This document shows, piece after piece, positions 24,039 through 32,307 of a stretch of DNA of 50,067 bases; the stretch's first letter is position 1, and each line of letters starts with the position of its first letter. Both the position numbers and the translations under genes were made by a program. The notes under the pieces are model-generated. The model was not told the origin of the DNA. It ran no database searches and was given only the letters and a program-made list of their open reading frames with translations. The stretch is from Bdellovibrio sp. CG22_combo_CG10-13_8_21_14_all_39_27 (GTDB lineage: Bacteria > Bdellovibrionota > Bacteriovoracia > Bacteriovoracales > Bacteriovoracaceae), in assembly GCA_002786715.1 (NCBI GenBank), contig PCTW01000045.1, positions 1 to 50,067 on the forward strand, in the 5' to 3' direction.

Positions 24039-25034
24039 GTGTACGCAAAAATTATTTTATTCTTAATCATTTCGACTTCAGTCAATGCCGCGGTTGTGAG
24101 ATCGGTCCTAATGAAAGACGCGTCGATGAGAGTGATGAGAAGCGATCCTAAGGTTGGAGACTATTTGCTGAAAATTGATTCTCTTCCTCAGGGGACTGTC
24201 CTCGAGGTTGAAGAGAATAATCGTTTAGAGAAGCCTCTTTATGGAGATGATGTATCAAGTTTAAAGAAATCTCGAGGAACATATTTAGGGCCTGTCACCA
24301 TTATTTCCATTCCTGGTGTTTCGCGAAGAGAAGTTGCAGAGATTAATACTTATAGACCATATTTTTATCGTTACGACTTTGATCTCGCGCCATTTCTTCG
24401 TGCCAAATGGGATTGGGAAATTCCGAATCAACAGGTCAAGCTTAGTGACGAAATTGAGTGGGATAAAGTAAGTACGAAAGGTTTTTGGACTTGGACAGCT
24501 TATCAATCTCTGGAATCAAATGGCGTTAAGTTAGTTGAAAAGACACCTCAAGATATCGTCGCTTTTTGTCCTAAGTACTTTGAGATCAGTTTGCATGAGA
24601 AAAGAATTTTTTGGATCAATTTATTATCAAGTATTGCAAAGAGAGAATCAGCTTTTGATTCAGATGTTTTTAACGATGAGTCCCAATTTCAAAGTGGCCT
24701 GAATGCAATTAGTAGAGGACTACTTCAGATAAGTTTTTCAAGCACACAAAATAGCAAATATCGTAAACACGGCTGCTTGATTAAGAAGGCAGAAGATCTT
24801 GTAAACCCAGAGAAGAATTTAGCATGCGGTGTTGGTATTATGGATTACCTCGCTCTTGATGGTTGCGTTTCATGCAAAAAGAATGGGAAATGGGCAGGGA
24901 TTGCTCGCTATTGGTCAACATTGCGTGAGCCCTACACCTTGCCATGTGCAAGCTGTTCAACAGGTGTCGCTAATATCGGAAAAAAATTAGAAATTATTGA
25001 AGAATTGAAAAAATATAAAACTTGTTGGGAATAG
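24039..25034 (+). CDS. exported lytic transglycosylase (SLT-like domain, divergent)
   Basis: This 331-residue protein has a signal peptide (YAKIILFLIISTSVNA). The first 180 residues show no known domain, apart from a possible SH3-like beta region (residues 40-95). The C-terminal part has lysozyme-fold features of Slt-type transglycosylases. LLSSIAKRESAFDSD has the catalytic Glu203, AISRGLLQIS (223-232) the second motif, and NPEKNLACGVGIMDYL the third. Paired Cys (GCVSCKK, CASCS) may form disulfides. It should cleave the peptidoglycan glycan strand in the periplasm or in a prey wall. A polysaccharide deacetylase lipoprotein gene follows 9 bp later, making a wall-modifying pair. GTG start. Confidence 0.85.
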   Translation: MYAKIILFLIISTSVNAAVVRSVLMKDASMRVMRSDPKVGDYLLKIDSLPQGTVLEVEENNRLEKPLYGDDVSSLKKSRGTYLGPVTIISIPGVSRREVAEINTYRPYFYRYDFDLAPFLRAKWDWEIPNQQVKLSDEIEWDKVSTKGFWTWTAYQSLESNGVKLVEKTPQDIVAFCPKYFEISLHEKRIFWINLLSSIAKRESAFDSDVFNDESQFQSGLNAISRGLLQISFSSTQNSKYRKHGCLIKKAEDLVNPEKNLACGVGIMDYLALDGCVSCKKNGKWAGIARYWSTLREPYTLPCASCSTGVANIGKKLEIIEELKKYKTCWE

Positions 25035-25043
25035 GAGTTTTTT

Positions 25044-25946
25044 GTGAAAAATTTATTAACTGTTTTTACTTTGTCAGCTTTGCTCGTCGGCTGTGGTCAA
25101 AAAGAGCAAGTCGCCACACAGATTGTTAATGGCGATCAGTTCGCCGATACCAATTACGTCTATAGACCAGGAGTTGACACCGGTTTTTCAAAATATTTAA
25201 CTCGATCTCTTTATGGGACTAAAAAAATTGTCCTCACTTTTGATGATGGGCCCCATCCCGTTAATACTCCCAAAATATTAGATCTCCTCGATCGTTATAA
25301 CGTCAAGGCCACATTTTTTGTACTTGGGGCTTTGGCCAAAAAGTATCCCGCTATAATCGAGAGAATGAATAGAGAAGGGCACATCGTGGCCAATCATAGC
25401 TACGATCACGCCAATTCAAATGATGTTTCGAAAGCTGATTTTGAAAAGAGTGTTGTCGATTCTATTAAGAATATCACTTCTTCAGGATGGGAAGGGCGTG
25501 AGCAGTATTTTCGTTTTCCCTATGGTGCTTATGGTTCGAAAAGACGCGATTATCATCACTATGAGTCTTTAAAAAGTATTGGTCAGAAACTCTACGGTGA
25601 AAATTGTTTGAATTTTGTTTTTTGGGATGTTGATACTAGCGACTGGTACTTAAAGAAATACAGCAAAGCTCCCCAAATGATTTCTCAAACGGCCTATGCT
25701 CATCTTGAAGGGGGATTGAGTTATGACTTCGATTATTATGAGGCCAATCGCAAACCTCAATTAATTAGAAAAGGCTTACAAGGCGGCGTGATACTCATGC
25801 ATGATATTCATGAAACATCATTTAGAGCTTTGCCATTGCTTTTAGATAAAGTTTTGGCACAAGGATATGAAGTTGTTCCTCTGAACGAAGTGGAAGAGTT
25901 TCAATATCCGGCCAAGTTGGAATGTCAGCTTAAAAATCTATTTTAA
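25044..25946 (+). CDS. polysaccharide deacetylase lipoprotein (NodB/CE4)
   Basis: This 300-residue protein has a lipobox (SALLVGC, Cys17) and a CE4 domain. LTFDDGPHPVNTP (Asp67 base and Asp68 metal ligand), NHSYDH (His118 and His122 metal ligands), RFPYGAYG (motif 3), FWDVDTSDW (motif 4) and ILMHDIHE (motif 5) are all intact. It should de-N-acetylate an amino-sugar polymer such as peptidoglycan or chitin. It is co-transcribed with a transglycosylase gene. Bdellovibrio is known to deacetylate prey peptidoglycan with CE4 enzymes, so a predatory role is plausible but inferred. The 3' end overlaps the convergent phosphodiesterase gene by 9 bp. GTG start. Confidence 0.93.
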   Translation: MKNLLTVFTLSALLVGCGQKEQVATQIVNGDQFADTNYVYRPGVDTGFSKYLTRSLYGTKKIVLTFDDGPHPVNTPKILDLLDRYNVKATFFVLGALAKKYPAIIERMNREGHIVANHSYDHANSNDVSKADFEKSVVDSIKNITSSGWEGREQYFRFPYGAYGSKRRDYHHYESLKSIGQKLYGENCLNFVFWDVDTSDWYLKKYSKAPQMISQTAYAHLEGGLSYDFDYYEANRKPQLIRKGLQGGVILMHDIHETSFRALPLLLDKVLAQGYEVVPLNEVEEFQYPAKLECQLKNLF

Positions 25947-27179
25947 GTAAGGGGCCAGAACCTTTTCGGAACCATCAATTTTTGCCTTGAGAGGAAGTCC
26001 TAAAAGCTTCAACACAAAAGGGTAAACGTTAATGTTTTCAAAAGGCGCAATTCCTTGCACTGATTTGATATTTGGCCCTTTGGCATAAAAAATCGCCTGC
26101 ATCTCTTTGCTATCGCGAATGTCATAGCCATGAGTGCCACCTGAGCGCATACCCATGGCAGCGGCGAGGTCTTTCTTATATTCCAAATAATATGGAGGAT
26201 CTACCATTAGAATAAAGTCGCCTAAAAGTTTATTGTTCGAATAGCCGTATTCTTTTGGCATTTGACTTGGAGTTCTCACTTTTACGTGAGGAATCTTTTC
26301 GAGATCAGCACGTAAGGTCTTTCTACGGGATTCATCTTCAATATAAATAAGAGCGTGAGGGCCACGGCCTTCTACTCTTATTCCATCGAGCGACATGTAA
26401 TCGCTCATATAAACGCGATCTCCGATTTTAATCATCCCATGATCGGAAACGACAATAAGGTTAATAGGAAGTTTGATTTTTTTCATCCCTTCAACGAGCT
26501 CACCAATACTTTCATCGACTTTTAAAACTGCATCGCGAGCTTCATCCGATTCAGGTCCATAAGAATGTCCGGCACTATCAACATCACTAAAATAGAGGGT
26601 AATGAAGTGCGGCCGTTTCGCTTCTGGAAGCTGCAACCATTCTAAGACTTGCTTGACTCTCGAACTGTTGGGAACTGATTGGTCATAGGCAAAATAATAA
26701 GTAGGATGACTTCCTCCTATTGGAGCATCTGTTCCAACCCAGAAATAACTGGCCGAGAGCATACCTTCTTCTTGAGTGGCATTCCAAAGAGGTAGACCTT
26801 TGTACCAAATGGGATCTGCGACTTGAGCTCTGTCGCTAATCTTGTAGCGAACAGATCTTTCGACATCGTAAAATTCGTTGGCCACTATTCCGTGATGAGC
26901 AGCATAGAGACCTGTCGCAATGGAGTAGTGGTTAGGAAATGTTTTGGTGGGGTAAATCGAAAGCATTCCGCGAGCAGAGAGACCTGTGTTTTTTAACTGG
27001 GTTAAATACTTCGGTTTATAGCGATCAGTATAGTCATATCTATAGCCATCAATACTCACCATCACCACATACGGCTTCTTCATTTGCTCTGGTGAGTTGG
27101 TCTGACCTCCATCTTGGCCAGGAGTTTGGCATCCCAGAAGGAGAAGAAGAAAACTATAAACGATAACTAACTTTTTCAT
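25938..27179 (-). CDS. nucleotide pyrophosphatase/phosphodiesterase-type lipoprotein (alkaline phosphatase superfamily)
   Basis: This 413-residue protein has a lipobox (LLLLGC, Cys17). The NPP catalytic set is complete: VSIDGYRYDY (Asp44 metal), YPTKTFPNHYS (nucleophile Thr80), YFSDVDSAGHSYGP (Asp and His metal ligands), VVSDHGM and GTHGYD. These enzymes cleave phosphodiester or pyrophosphate bonds in nucleotides or lipids outside the cytoplasm. At about 413 residues it is close to bacterial and NPP6/7-like members. It lies 6 bp downstream of the exported NADAR-like gene on the same strand. Both are exported, so a joint function on nucleotide-sugar or ADP-ribose compounds is possible but speculative. 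Confidence 0.93.
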   Translation of the reverse strand: MKKLVIVYSFLLLLLGCQTPGQDGGQTNSPEQMKKPYVVMVSIDGYRYDYTDRYKPKYLTQLKNTGLSARGMLSIYPTKTFPNHYSIATGLYAAHHGIVANEFYDVERSVRYKISDRAQVADPIWYKGLPLWNATQEEGMLSASYFWVGTDAPIGGSHPTYYFAYDQSVPNSSRVKQVLEWLQLPEAKRPHFITLYFSDVDSAGHSYGPESDEARDAVLKVDESIGELVEGMKKIKLPINLIVVSDHGMIKIGDRVYMSDYMSLDGIRVEGRGPHALIYIEDESRRKTLRADLEKIPHVKVRTPSQMPKEYGYSNNKLLGDFILMVDPPYYLEYKKDLAAAMGMRSGGTHGYDIRDSKEMQAIFYAKGPNIKSVQGIAPFENINVYPFVLKLLGLPLKAKIDGSEKVLAPYLK

Positions 27180-27185
27180 TTTTTA

Positions 27186-27842
27186 TTACTCAGCTTGAAA
27201 GGGAAGATAATGATCGCGAATATCCATCATGATTTCATAATACTTAAATGAAGCAGGAGAATTAGCATTTTGGAAATGATCCGGCTTTAAAACCAATCCA
27301 CGAGTTTGAATGAGAAGAGCTTTGATTTTTGGGTTTTGCTCTACCTTGGCAATCAAAGCACGTTTGATCAATTTATAATGGAACTCGCTTCCGTCTGCTC
27401 CATCTACATAATTGAACTTGTGATGCTTATAAGTAATCCAGTCGATACCATTATCGTGATTAATTTGATTGGCCTCATTGCCCGCTGTTTTTGATTCCCA
27501 CATCGCCATTAGCTTCACTTCATCTCTGGAGTGAGGATAAACGATGTTATGTCGTGGATCTTTTGGGTCGGTGAGATCGGGATATTTCATCATCTGCCAC
27601 AGGCCTTCCACAGAACCGTACATTTCGCCATCGAGTTCAAAAGGAGAGGCTGCGAGATTTGAAAAAATTCCAAGCTCTGTTCTTTTAGAAAGAATGACTT
27701 CACCTTTGGCCGCATCTTGAGGAAGTATTTCCCAACCTGGAGCTCCATCTCTTGGAACTTCCTGCCACCATTCACTTGGATACTGATTAGCATAGAGAGA
27801 AAAAGAAAAAAGAAGAGGGAAGATCTTCAGCAAAAAACGCAT
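27186..27842 (-). CDS. exported NADAR-domain (YbiA-like) protein
   Basis: This 218-residue protein has a signal peptide (MRFLLKIFPLLFSFSLYA). Residues 50-95 match the NADAR/YbiA core: LSKRTELGIFSNLAASPFEL, then DGEMYGSVEGLWQMMKYPD, where the fold has F-SNF-x3-PF-x-LDG and SVEH-x-YQ-x-K. Glu79 corresponds to the conserved active-site Glu. NADAR proteins act on ADP-ribose-linked compounds or riboflavin intermediates and are normally cytosolic. The longer in-frame ATG (nine residues earlier) would weaken the signal. It forms an operon with the downstream NPP-type phosphodiesterase lipoprotein gene. The C-terminal half is divergent, so the assignment is moderate. Confidence 0.65.
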   Translation of the reverse strand: MRFLLKIFPLLFSFSLYANQYPSEWWQEVPRDGAPGWEILPQDAAKGEVILSKRTELGIFSNLAASPFELDGEMYGSVEGLWQMMKYPDLTDPKDPRHNIVYPHSRDEVKLMAMWESKTAGNEANQINHDNGIDWITYKHHKFNYVDGADGSEFHYKLIKRALIAKVEQNPKIKALLIQTRGLVLKPDHFQNANSPASFKYYEIMMDIRDHYLPFQAE

Positions 27843-27976
27843 GATTTCATCCTTGATTGAAGTAGTCATTTATTACAAAAATTCTACTTGGAGGAATACG
27901 GAGTTTTTAGGCGCTGAGCGTTGGAGTTTGAATGATAAGCCCATGAAAGTACAACCGAATTGGTATTTGAATTCAA

Positions 27977-28603
27977 TTAATTCTCAATTTGTTTGTTAAG
28001 TTGAGAAACCATGCTCTCTAATGAGGCGAGGCCGTAAGTGATTTTTTTAAAAAATGAAGCATCATGGGGAACAAAAATGAAGCGGGGATGTTGATTCCAA
28101 AGTTCACGTAAAACTTTATCTAACTTAACTGCTTTATCCAGTGATTCATTTCGAATAGGATTACCGCCTTCAATTGACATTCCTCCCACCGCCGCAGTTT
28201 CAAAAAAAATAACGGCATCATAGCGAGAGAGTTCTAATTCAAGAGTCGAACCAATTTCTGTAAAGAAATCAGCAGGGTTGCCTGGCCAATATGCAGCGCC
28301 ATCAACAGTTCCGCGATCACACAACAGTGTTCTATTAGGAAAGAGTGCCGATTGAATATCTTCAATATTCTTTTGAACATGACAAATGGCTTTTTGAGTC
28401 GACTTAATGGCTTCTGGATCATTGACGCGAGGAAATCCTCCCGTGAAAAGCATGGTTGCTGCTTCAGGAACAATGACAATTTTCTCACCAATTTCCCGTC
28501 TAAAAAGGTCGGCGGCTGTGGTTTTTCCTCCACCAGGTCCCCCCGTGACGACTATACGATGACACTTATGCTTTTTGTTTTTAGCGAGAGTTTGAGTATC
28601 CAT
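27977..28603 (-). CDS. AAA_28-family ATP/GTP-binding protein (Ttd14/NadR-kinase-like)
   Basis: This 208-residue cytosolic protein has a Walker A motif VTGGPGGGKTTAADLF at about residues 19-34, IVPEAATMLFTGGFPR, and a LLCDRGTVDGAAYWPG segment carrying the Walker B-like Asp. This order is typical of the AAA_28 family (Pfam PF13521), which includes eukaryotic Ttd14 and NadR-type kinases. It may be a small-molecule kinase or a phosphoinositide-binding GTPase-like protein. The substrate is unknown. It stands alone, divergent from the lysophospholipase gene. Confidence 0.85.
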   Translation of the reverse strand: MDTQTLAKNKKHKCHRIVVTGGPGGGKTTAADLFRREIGEKIVIVPEAATMLFTGGFPRVNDPEAIKSTQKAICHVQKNIEDIQSALFPNRTLLCDRGTVDGAAYWPGNPADFFTEIGSTLELELSRYDAVIFFETAAVGGMSIEGGNPIRNESLDKAVKLDKVLRELWNQHPRFIFVPHDASFFKKITYGLASLESMVSQLNKQIEN

Positions 28604-28692
28604 AAAACATCCTTTTGTAAAAGTTTAGTCTAAATTTGATGGGATGTCTTGCCGGTAGTTGAAGATCGATGGCGTCCGAATGAAAATAGAAT

Positions 28693-29625
28693 GTGACTTC
28701 GTTTCATCAAAAACCATTGGAAACTTTCTGGCGACGTGAGCTGGTTGATCTTGAACTTTCAGGAAGGGAAGGGGTGCATCTTCACTTGTTAGGATGGACG
28801 AAACCAGAAAATCGAAATCTCATTATCATTTCACCTGGAAGAACGGAGGCTGCAGTAAAATATGTTGAATGGTTTTATGATTTGAAAGATAGCGGTTACG
28901 ACATTTGGGCCGTCGATCATCGAGGACAGGGGCTCTCTGGCCGAATGTTAGAAGATACTCATAAAGGACATGTCGAAGATTTTGAAGATTACGTTACAGA
29001 TTTTGTAAGCATCGTTCAGCATTTAAAAAGTCAAAAAAAATATCAGAAAGTTGTTGTAATGGCCCATTCAATGGGAGGAGCAATTGCTTGCAGCTCTTTT
29101 ATGAAACGTCCAGGTCTCTACGATGCTTTGATCTTGAGTGCTCCAATGTTGAAGTTGAAGTTAAAAGGTTTTCCCAATTGGATTGCTAAAATGTATTTTT
29201 GGTTTCTTTGCAAAATGGGAGAAGGGCACCTTTACGCTTTAAGTAGAGGAAAAGCTGAAACATTAGAACCTTTTAAAGGAAATAGAGTTTCCCATGATCC
29301 AGATAGATTTGAATTTTATCGCAGGCTACAGCATCAGCTTCCTCTGATACAAATGGGGGGACCGACAAACTCATGGGTTTACCAATCAGCTTCTTACACG
29401 GAGAGATACTCTGAAGATCAGCGTTTAAATGTTCCGATCTTATGTTTTATGGCCGGAGATGATGATTATGTGGTTAATCGAAAATTGGAAAAATATATTT
29501 CCGCTTGGTCTGATTATTCTCAGATGATTAAGTTTCCTAAGTCCTATCATGAGCTCTTTATGGAAGACGATTCAGTCAGGCAATCAATCTTGATTGAGAT
29601 TCGAAGATTTCTGTCGCGCTTTTAA
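28693..29625 (+). CDS. lysophospholipase / monoacylglycerol lipase-like alpha/beta-hydrolase
   Basis: This 310-residue protein resembles PldB/MGL enzymes. It has LIIISPGRTEAAVKYVEWFY (oxyanion region), DIWAVDHRGQGLSGR, VVVMAHSMGGAIA (nucleophilic Ser in the G-x-S-x-G-like AHSMG), PILCFMAGDDDYVVN (catalytic Asp) and KSYHELFME (catalytic His). It would release fatty acids from lysophospholipids or monoglycerides. There is no signal peptide. The GTG at 28693 is the best start available, but the Shine-Dalgarno is weak. A second member of the family lies at 41825-42676. Its stop overlaps the convergent response-regulator stop within TTAA. Confidence 0.92.
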   Translation: MTSFHQKPLETFWRRELVDLELSGREGVHLHLLGWTKPENRNLIIISPGRTEAAVKYVEWFYDLKDSGYDIWAVDHRGQGLSGRMLEDTHKGHVEDFEDYVTDFVSIVQHLKSQKKYQKVVVMAHSMGGAIACSSFMKRPGLYDALILSAPMLKLKLKGFPNWIAKMYFWFLCKMGEGHLYALSRGKAETLEPFKGNRVSHDPDRFEFYRRLQHQLPLIQMGGPTNSWVYQSASYTERYSEDQRLNVPILCFMAGDDDYVVNRKLEKYISAWSDYSQMIKFPKSYHELFMEDDSVRQSILIEIRRFLSRF

Positions 29626-30080
29626 ATGAGTTCAGTCACTTTAAGTCGTGATTTAAGGTGGAAGTTCCATGCTTCACAAAGTTTGATTTCTAATTCTTCC
29701 CAAGTCCAAGGTTTGATCAGATAGGCACTTGCTCCAGATTCCATGGCGAGCATCATATCCTCAATGCTATCGTGCCCAGTAACCATCAGCATGGGAGTTA
29801 ACGAATACTCCGGATTGCTTCTTAATTTAGCCAATATTTCTTGGCCAGTACCTTCTTTGAGACTCCAATCAAGAATAAAAAAATCAAATTTTTCTTCTGA
29901 AGCGAGCTTGAATGCCCGATCACTTGAGTCGGTATATTTAATTTCACCTTTAAATCCCATCTCTTTAAGGTACTCAATCATTGTCTCGCGAACGTGTTGA
30001 ACGTCTTCAACTATAAGAAATTTAAGAGACGAAGGAATGATGGATTCATTGATTTGAATTGTGTTCATTTGCTCACTCAT
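29622..30080 (-). CDS. single-domain response regulator (CheY-like receiver)
   Basis: This 152-residue protein is one receiver domain: FLIVEDVQHV supplies the acidic pair (Glu25, Asp26), FFILDWSLKEGTG the phosphoacceptor Asp71, MLMVTGH the Thr101, and YLIKPW the Lys123-Pro. There is no output domain, so it signals through protein contacts like CheY or Spo0F. An N-terminal extension of about 18 residues precedes the domain. The cognate histidine kinase is not in the window. It is divergent from the cytochrome gene with a 9-bp inverted repeat between them. Confidence 0.94.
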   Translation of the reverse strand: MSEQMNTIQINESIIPSSLKFLIVEDVQHVRETMIEYLKEMGFKGEIKYTDSSDRAFKLASEEKFDFFILDWSLKEGTGQEILAKLRSNPEYSLTPMLMVTGHDSIEDMMLAMESGASAYLIKPWTWEELEIKLCEAWNFHLKSRLKVTELI

Positions 30081-30101
30081 GTTTGGTAAAAAGCTCCTAT
30101 C

Positions 30102-30139
30102 TTACAATAAGAGCTCGTTATGTATAGAATTTATTGTAA
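30102..30139. promoter_or_regulatory. 9-bp perfect inverted repeat between divergent genes (operator candidate)
   Basis: TTACAATAA (30102-30110) and TTATTGTAA (30131-30139) are exact reverse complements, 20 bp apart. They lie between the response-regulator gene (start 30080) and the cytochrome gene (start 30179). The spacing of arm centres is about 29 bp, near three helical turns, which would suit a dimeric or paired regulator. Confidence 0.4.
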
Positions 30140-30178
30140 TGGTATGGCCTTACTTGTAAACAACAGGAAATATTTATC

Positions 30179-31303
30179 ATGGAAAAATGGAAAAAAATCA
30201 CCTTAGCTTTCTTATCTGTTGTAGGACTTCTCTTTGGATATACCCAATGTGTGATTGAAGCTCCAAAAAATGCTACTGCTAAAAAAATCAACACTTCTAC
30301 AAATCTGAGCGTGAGTAATCCAACGAGTAATACCAGTAACACTTCTCCAACTCCGACACCAACTCCAGGAACAACGCCGGGAGTTACTCAGCTCACTGGA
30401 AATCAGCTCTTTGACCAGCAAGTGAAGCCACTTTTTGAAAGCAATTGTTTTGCCTGTCACGCGCCGCCAGTAAATCAACCAATTCTTCCCGGACCTTTGA
30501 CTATTTATACTTACAGCGAAATGTTACAAAAACTCAAACTTGGAACGACTCGCGATTCAAATAGTTTAATGAACAAAATTAGAAACATTACTTCTCATAG
30601 TGGTGGGAATCGTTGTCCACAAGGTTTAACTGATGTTGTCTGTGATGCCGTCGCAAAATGGTGGGATTTTGAAAATGGTGGAACGACAACAACTCCTCCA
30701 ACAAATACGACGCTTCCAACAGGTGCAGTGACATCAATTACTAATATGGGAAAAGTAACAGGTTGGGCAGCAGATCCAGAAGACCTCAATAGTGCCGTGG
30801 TCGTTCAGTTTTATGTCGATGGCCCTCCTGGGACAGGAACTAGAATTGGAGGCATCAATGCTAATCAATCGGGATTTAATGGTGGATATGCAGGAAACCA
30901 TGCTTTTCAATATTTCATTCCTGTTGCGTATCGTGATGGTGTGACTCGCCAACTTTACGCCACAGTGACAGACACGACAGGCGATATTGCATTAACCGGA
31001 ACGCCAATGACGTTCACTGCTTATGCATCTCAGGTAAATGGATTCAATTATTACACAAACACCTTAAAGCCAATTCTAACCAATCGCTGTGCCAGCTGTC
31101 ACACTATCGGATATGATCAACATTTTGCCTCACTTTTAAGTCCAAGCAAGGCTGCCGGTGGTACTCAAACAAATAATGAAATGATCAATATGCCGAGTGG
31201 AAGTCATATGGGGAAGAATCACCCTGGCGGAAATATTTGTGGTAACAAAAATAATTCGCCTTGTTCAGAAATTCAAACTTGGTGGACACTCGAATTTAAT
31301 TGA
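30179..31303 (+). CDS. exported c-type cytochrome-like protein with two CxxCH sites and an Ig-like middle domain
   Basis: This 374-residue protein has an N-terminal hydrophobic signal (residues 7-22) ending GYTQC, a possible lipobox. A Ser/Thr/Pro linker (residues 45-70) includes a PTPTPTP run. Heme-binding CFACH is at 90-94, and a second site, CASCH, at 304-308. Between them, about residues 170-275 look like an immunoglobulin-type beta domain (GKVTGWAADPEDLNSAVVVQ). Two tandem modules of similar type (Q-x-V-x-P-x-F-x-x-NC) suggest duplication of a haem module around the beta domain. A role in extracytoplasmic electron transfer is plausible; partners are unknown. Its end overlaps the convergent TIGR02147 gene by 31 bp. 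Confidence 0.82.
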   Translation: MEKWKKITLAFLSVVGLLFGYTQCVIEAPKNATAKKINTSTNLSVSNPTSNTSNTSPTPTPTPGTTPGVTQLTGNQLFDQQVKPLFESNCFACHAPPVNQPILPGPLTIYTYSEMLQKLKLGTTRDSNSLMNKIRNITSHSGGNRCPQGLTDVVCDAVAKWWDFENGGTTTTPPTNTTLPTGAVTSITNMGKVTGWAADPEDLNSAVVVQFYVDGPPGTGTRIGGINANQSGFNGGYAGNHAFQYFIPVAYRDGVTRQLYATVTDTTGDIALTGTPMTFTAYASQVNGFNYYTNTLKPILTNRCASCHTIGYDQHFASLLSPSKAAGGTQTNNEMINMPSGSHMGKNHPGGNICGNKNNSPCSEIQTWWTLEFN

Positions 31304-32118
31304 GCATGAGGCATCGCAATCGGTTGCATTGAAAACACTAAGTCGTAAACGATTTCATCGTCAATGGTCCACATGTCAGTTACGATATCCTTAATCGTTG
31401 AGGTTAATCGCGTTTCAAATTCTTGGAACTTGCTAAAGGGTAATCTGAATTGCGCTTGTTTCACAAAATAATGATCGGCAAGTTCAGGTGGTCTTTGATT
31501 GTTAGCTGCAAGGTTTAATGCAAAAGAGTTTTTCAAATTAAGACATTCTTTCTTCATCACAACATCTCGACCACTTTGAGTGTAAAGGTAGCTCAAATTA
31601 TCGAGCTTCTTCGCTAGACCTAAGTCTATCAATCGTTCAAGAGCTACTTCTAGTTGCTCATGCGCAATATCAGGAACCAGAAGCGAACTCATTTCCTCAA
31701 TATTGAGCGTGGTCTTTGATGTCCTGAGAATTTCGCCAAGCAAAGTGATCAAAGGACTGAAGCTGTGGCGTGAACATTGAATTTCAAATTGCTTGTTGTC
31801 TTCATCGACAAGGGCAAGACCTTTGATTTTTTTTGAAATGAAGGGGTTGTCGTAAGCAAATCGTGACCAAGCACAGAGCTCATTAAAATGAGCAAAATCA
31901 ATTTCCGAAAAAGTGAAATACTGTTGAAGCTTGGATTCCATATTTTTAGTTAGTTTTCTTTTTCCATTGAGGAAACTAATAAAGTTAGCATGTGATTTAA
32001 AACCCATATTGAGCGCCCATGAGCGAAACGACCATTGAGGATTGTTTTGCTTTCGAAAAGCAAAGAAATCATAAAGAAACTCTACGAGGTCGGTATAGTC
32101 TCTAACATTAGGGGCCAT
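31273..32118 (-). CDS. TIGR02147-family regulator (DUF4423)
   Basis: This 281-residue protein starts at the ATG at 32118, with GAGGAG six bases before it. The N-terminus (YTDLVEFLYDFFAFRKQNNP, then NFISFLNGKRKLTKNMESKL) is the conserved TIGR02147 head with an HTH-like segment. A middle helical region (about 120-190) and a C-terminal domain with DHYFVKQAQFRL and IVTDMWTIDDEIVYDLVFSM complete it. This family is characteristic of Fibrobacter and Bdellovibrio-type bacteria and is presumed to regulate transcription. It is divergent from the tandem exported Cys-rich genes and could regulate them; this is inference. Confidence 0.9.
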   Translation of the reverse strand: MAPNVRDYTDLVEFLYDFFAFRKQNNPQWSFRSWALNMGFKSHANFISFLNGKRKLTKNMESKLQQYFTFSEIDFAHFNELCAWSRFAYDNPFISKKIKGLALVDEDNKQFEIQCSRHSFSPLITLLGEILRTSKTTLNIEEMSSLLVPDIAHEQLEVALERLIDLGLAKKLDNLSYLYTQSGRDVVMKKECLNLKNSFALNLAANNQRPPELADHYFVKQAQFRLPFSKFQEFETRLTSTIKDIVTDMWTIDDEIVYDLVFSMQPIAMPHAQLNSSVHQV

Positions 32119-32254
32119 TTGATTCTCCTCACTCGGTTTAGCATCGGGATATGGGGCGAACAATAGCGAGTATAAAAAGTTCTTTCTAGTTGTTTACAGG
32201 AAGTGATCAAAAACAGTGGTTGCAAAAAATGAAACCACTAAGACTGCGCAAGAC

Positions 32255-32284
32255 TTGTCATGAATGTCGGTTGTGTCGTATTAA
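32255..32284 (+). promoter_or_regulatory. sigma70-type promoter candidate for the exported paralog pair
   Basis: TTGTCA (32255-32260) as -35, an 18-bp spacer and TATTAA (32279-32284) as -10. It lies 24 bp upstream of the ATG at 32308, with GGAG as Shine-Dalgarno. Confidence 0.5.
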
Positions 32285-32307
32285 AAGATAATATTAATGG
32301 AGATTTT

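Noticed and set aside
27186-28603. NAD/ADP-ribose defence system made of the NADAR-like, NPP-type and AAA_28 NTPase genes
   Set aside because: The NADAR-like and NPP-type proteins carry export signals, so they cannot act as a cytosolic anti-phage unit, and the NTPase gene is 134 bp away without coupling.
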